Shown here piece by piece: positions 5,941 through 6,373 of a DNA stretch of 6,373 nt. The position numbers and the translations under genes are program-made. The notes beneath the pieces are model-generated. The model searched no databases and was not told the DNA's origin. It saw nothing but the letters and a program-made list of their open reading frames with translations. This DNA is from Lentisphaerota bacterium (GTDB taxonomy: Bacteria > Verrucomicrobiota > Kiritimatiellia > JAAZAB01). Location of the stretch: contig JACPGN010000190.1 of NCBI GenBank assembly GCA_016182435.1, forward strand, positions 1 to 6,373, read 5' to 3'. Numbering within the stretch: position 1 is the stretch's first letter; each line of letters begins with the position of its first letter.

Positions 5941-5964
5941 AAAGCGGGCTATGTCCGCAACCCA
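5941..5964. repeat. GCGGGC hairpin repeat, copy 2
   Basis: AAAGCGGGCTATGTCCGCAA followed by CCCA matches 3603-3626 at 22 of 24 positions. One of the two changes puts a G-U or mismatched pair in the hairpin stem. It lies directly upstream of the oxidoreductase ribosome site, in the transcript leader. Confidence 0.55.
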
Positions 5965-5983
5965 AATAAATTTCCTCCTCAGA

Positions 5984-6129
5984 CGGATCCGCGATGGCGG
6001 AAACCACTGATTACACGGATTTCACGGATGGTCAGGCAGTGCCGGACGGCCGCCGGGCGGCCGTCAACAATCAGTGTTATCCGTGCCATCCGTGGTTCCC
6101 TCCTCTGCGGGTCCGCTTCAGGCGGAAAC
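5984..6129. repeat. Nested palindromic element in the ThuA-oxidoreductase spacer
   Basis: Three layers can be seen. In the centre is a perfect 9-bp hairpin GACGGCCGC/GCGGCCGTC with loop CGG (6045-6065). Around it, 6002-6031 and 6068-6097 form an imperfect inverted repeat (22 of 30 positions) made of ACCACTGATTACACGGAT-type words. Outside these, CGGATCCGC...GGCGGAAAC (5984-6004) and CGGGTCCGC...GGCGGAAAC (6108-6129) form a direct repeat. The same outer word occurs within the hairpin-rich element at 2487-2506. There is no open frame worth naming. It is probably a dispersed repeat inserted between two genes of one transcription unit. Confidence 0.65.
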
Positions 6130-6153
6130 ATTCTTGTTTTTCATAGCGGTTGT

Positions 6154-6373
6154 TCATAAGCAGCTAACCTGGGACGTGTATTCCGCCGTGACGCGCGCGC
6201 GGGCGGCCCACAAGATGCCGCGCTTCACCAGTTCCAGGGCTTCCGGCACGTCGAAATCCCCGGCCACATGGCCGACGGACGAAAAAAACACGCGGCCTTT
6301 GCCGAAGCGGCGCTTCCAGACCACGGGCATAATCGTGCCCCGAATCCAGGGCGCGCCGTGCCGGCCATCAAAC
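6154..6373 (-). CDS. ThuA-domain protein, C-terminal part
   Basis: Only the last 72 residues are in the window; the gene runs in from the right edge and stops with TGA at 6154-6156. The sequence [20 protein letters not shown], then [20 protein letters not shown] and [16 protein letters not shown], is the characteristic end of ThuA-like (trehalose utilisation) domains, which have a glutamine amidotransferase-like fold. The [11 protein letters not shown] segment is the part I recognise best. ThuA proteins often sit with Gfo/Idh/MocA dehydrogenases, as ThuA with ThuB, in the breakdown of disaccharides via 3-keto intermediates. Here a Gfo/Idh gene follows 227 bp downstream on the same strand. Larger ThuA-containing fusion proteins exist, so the full architecture cannot be judged. 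Confidence 0.85.
   Translation of the reverse strand, partial: FDGRHGAPWIRGTIMPVVWKRRFGKGRVFFSSVGHVAGDFDVPEALELVKRGILWAARARVTAEYTSQVSCL

Noticed and set aside
4922..6010. A 362-codon open frame on the plus strand
   Set aside because: It lies antisense to the intact oxidoreductase, has no family-like sequence, and is the usual open shadow frame of a high-GC gene.

Overview
The window is high in GC and sparsely packed. It looks like accessory carbohydrate-use DNA from a bacterium, probably of the Planctomycetota-Verrucomicrobiota-Lentisphaerota/Kiritimatiellota group. That placement is an inference from the gene content (ThuA-domain protein, Gfo/Idh/MocA oxidoreductases, a GH141-like beta-helix protein, an AraC regulator with a cupin-like sensor) and from the many palindromic repeats between genes. 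No rRNA, tRNA, CRISPR array or transposase gene was found.

Layout from left to right: (1) 1-190, minus strand, the N-terminal 63 residues of an exported protein that runs off the left edge. (2) 191-403, a leader and promoter region with a cloverleaf-like palindrome. (3) 404-2125, minus strand, a large right-handed beta-helix protein resembling GH141, with no signal peptide. (4) 2126-2738, a 613-bp intergenic region holding a leader, two copies of a shared regulatory box, and a 271-bp hairpin-rich element with terminal inverted repeats. (5) 2739-3596, plus strand, an AraC/XylS-type regulator. (6) 3597-3793, a convergent intergenic region full of inverted repeats. (7) 3794-4811, minus strand, a Gfo/Idh/MocA oxidoreductase gene broken by an internal deletion with frameshift. 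(8) 4826-5926, minus strand, an intact Gfo/Idh/MocA oxidoreductase. (9) 5927-6153, another repeat-rich spacer. (10) 6154-6373, minus strand, the C-terminal end of a ThuA-domain protein.

The right half reads as a leftward series: ThuA-domain protein, oxidoreductase, then broken oxidoreductase. The last two are only 14 nt apart. ThuA plus a Gfo/Idh dehydrogenase recalls the ThuA/ThuB pair that handles disaccharides through 3-keto sugars, so a sugar-modifying role is plausible, though the substrate is unknown. The left half looks like a small regulon. The AraC gene, the GH141-like gene and the exported-protein gene each have a copy of the same 26-bp box beside them. On the minus strand the box contains an extended -10-like sequence. 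It begins a leader of about 170-185 nt before the GH141-like gene and before the exported-protein gene. The simplest reading is that the AraC-type protein controls these genes through the box.

The points most worth following up are the three-copy box, the hairpin-rich element at 2385-2655, the other structured intergenic repeats, and the damaged oxidoreductase gene.
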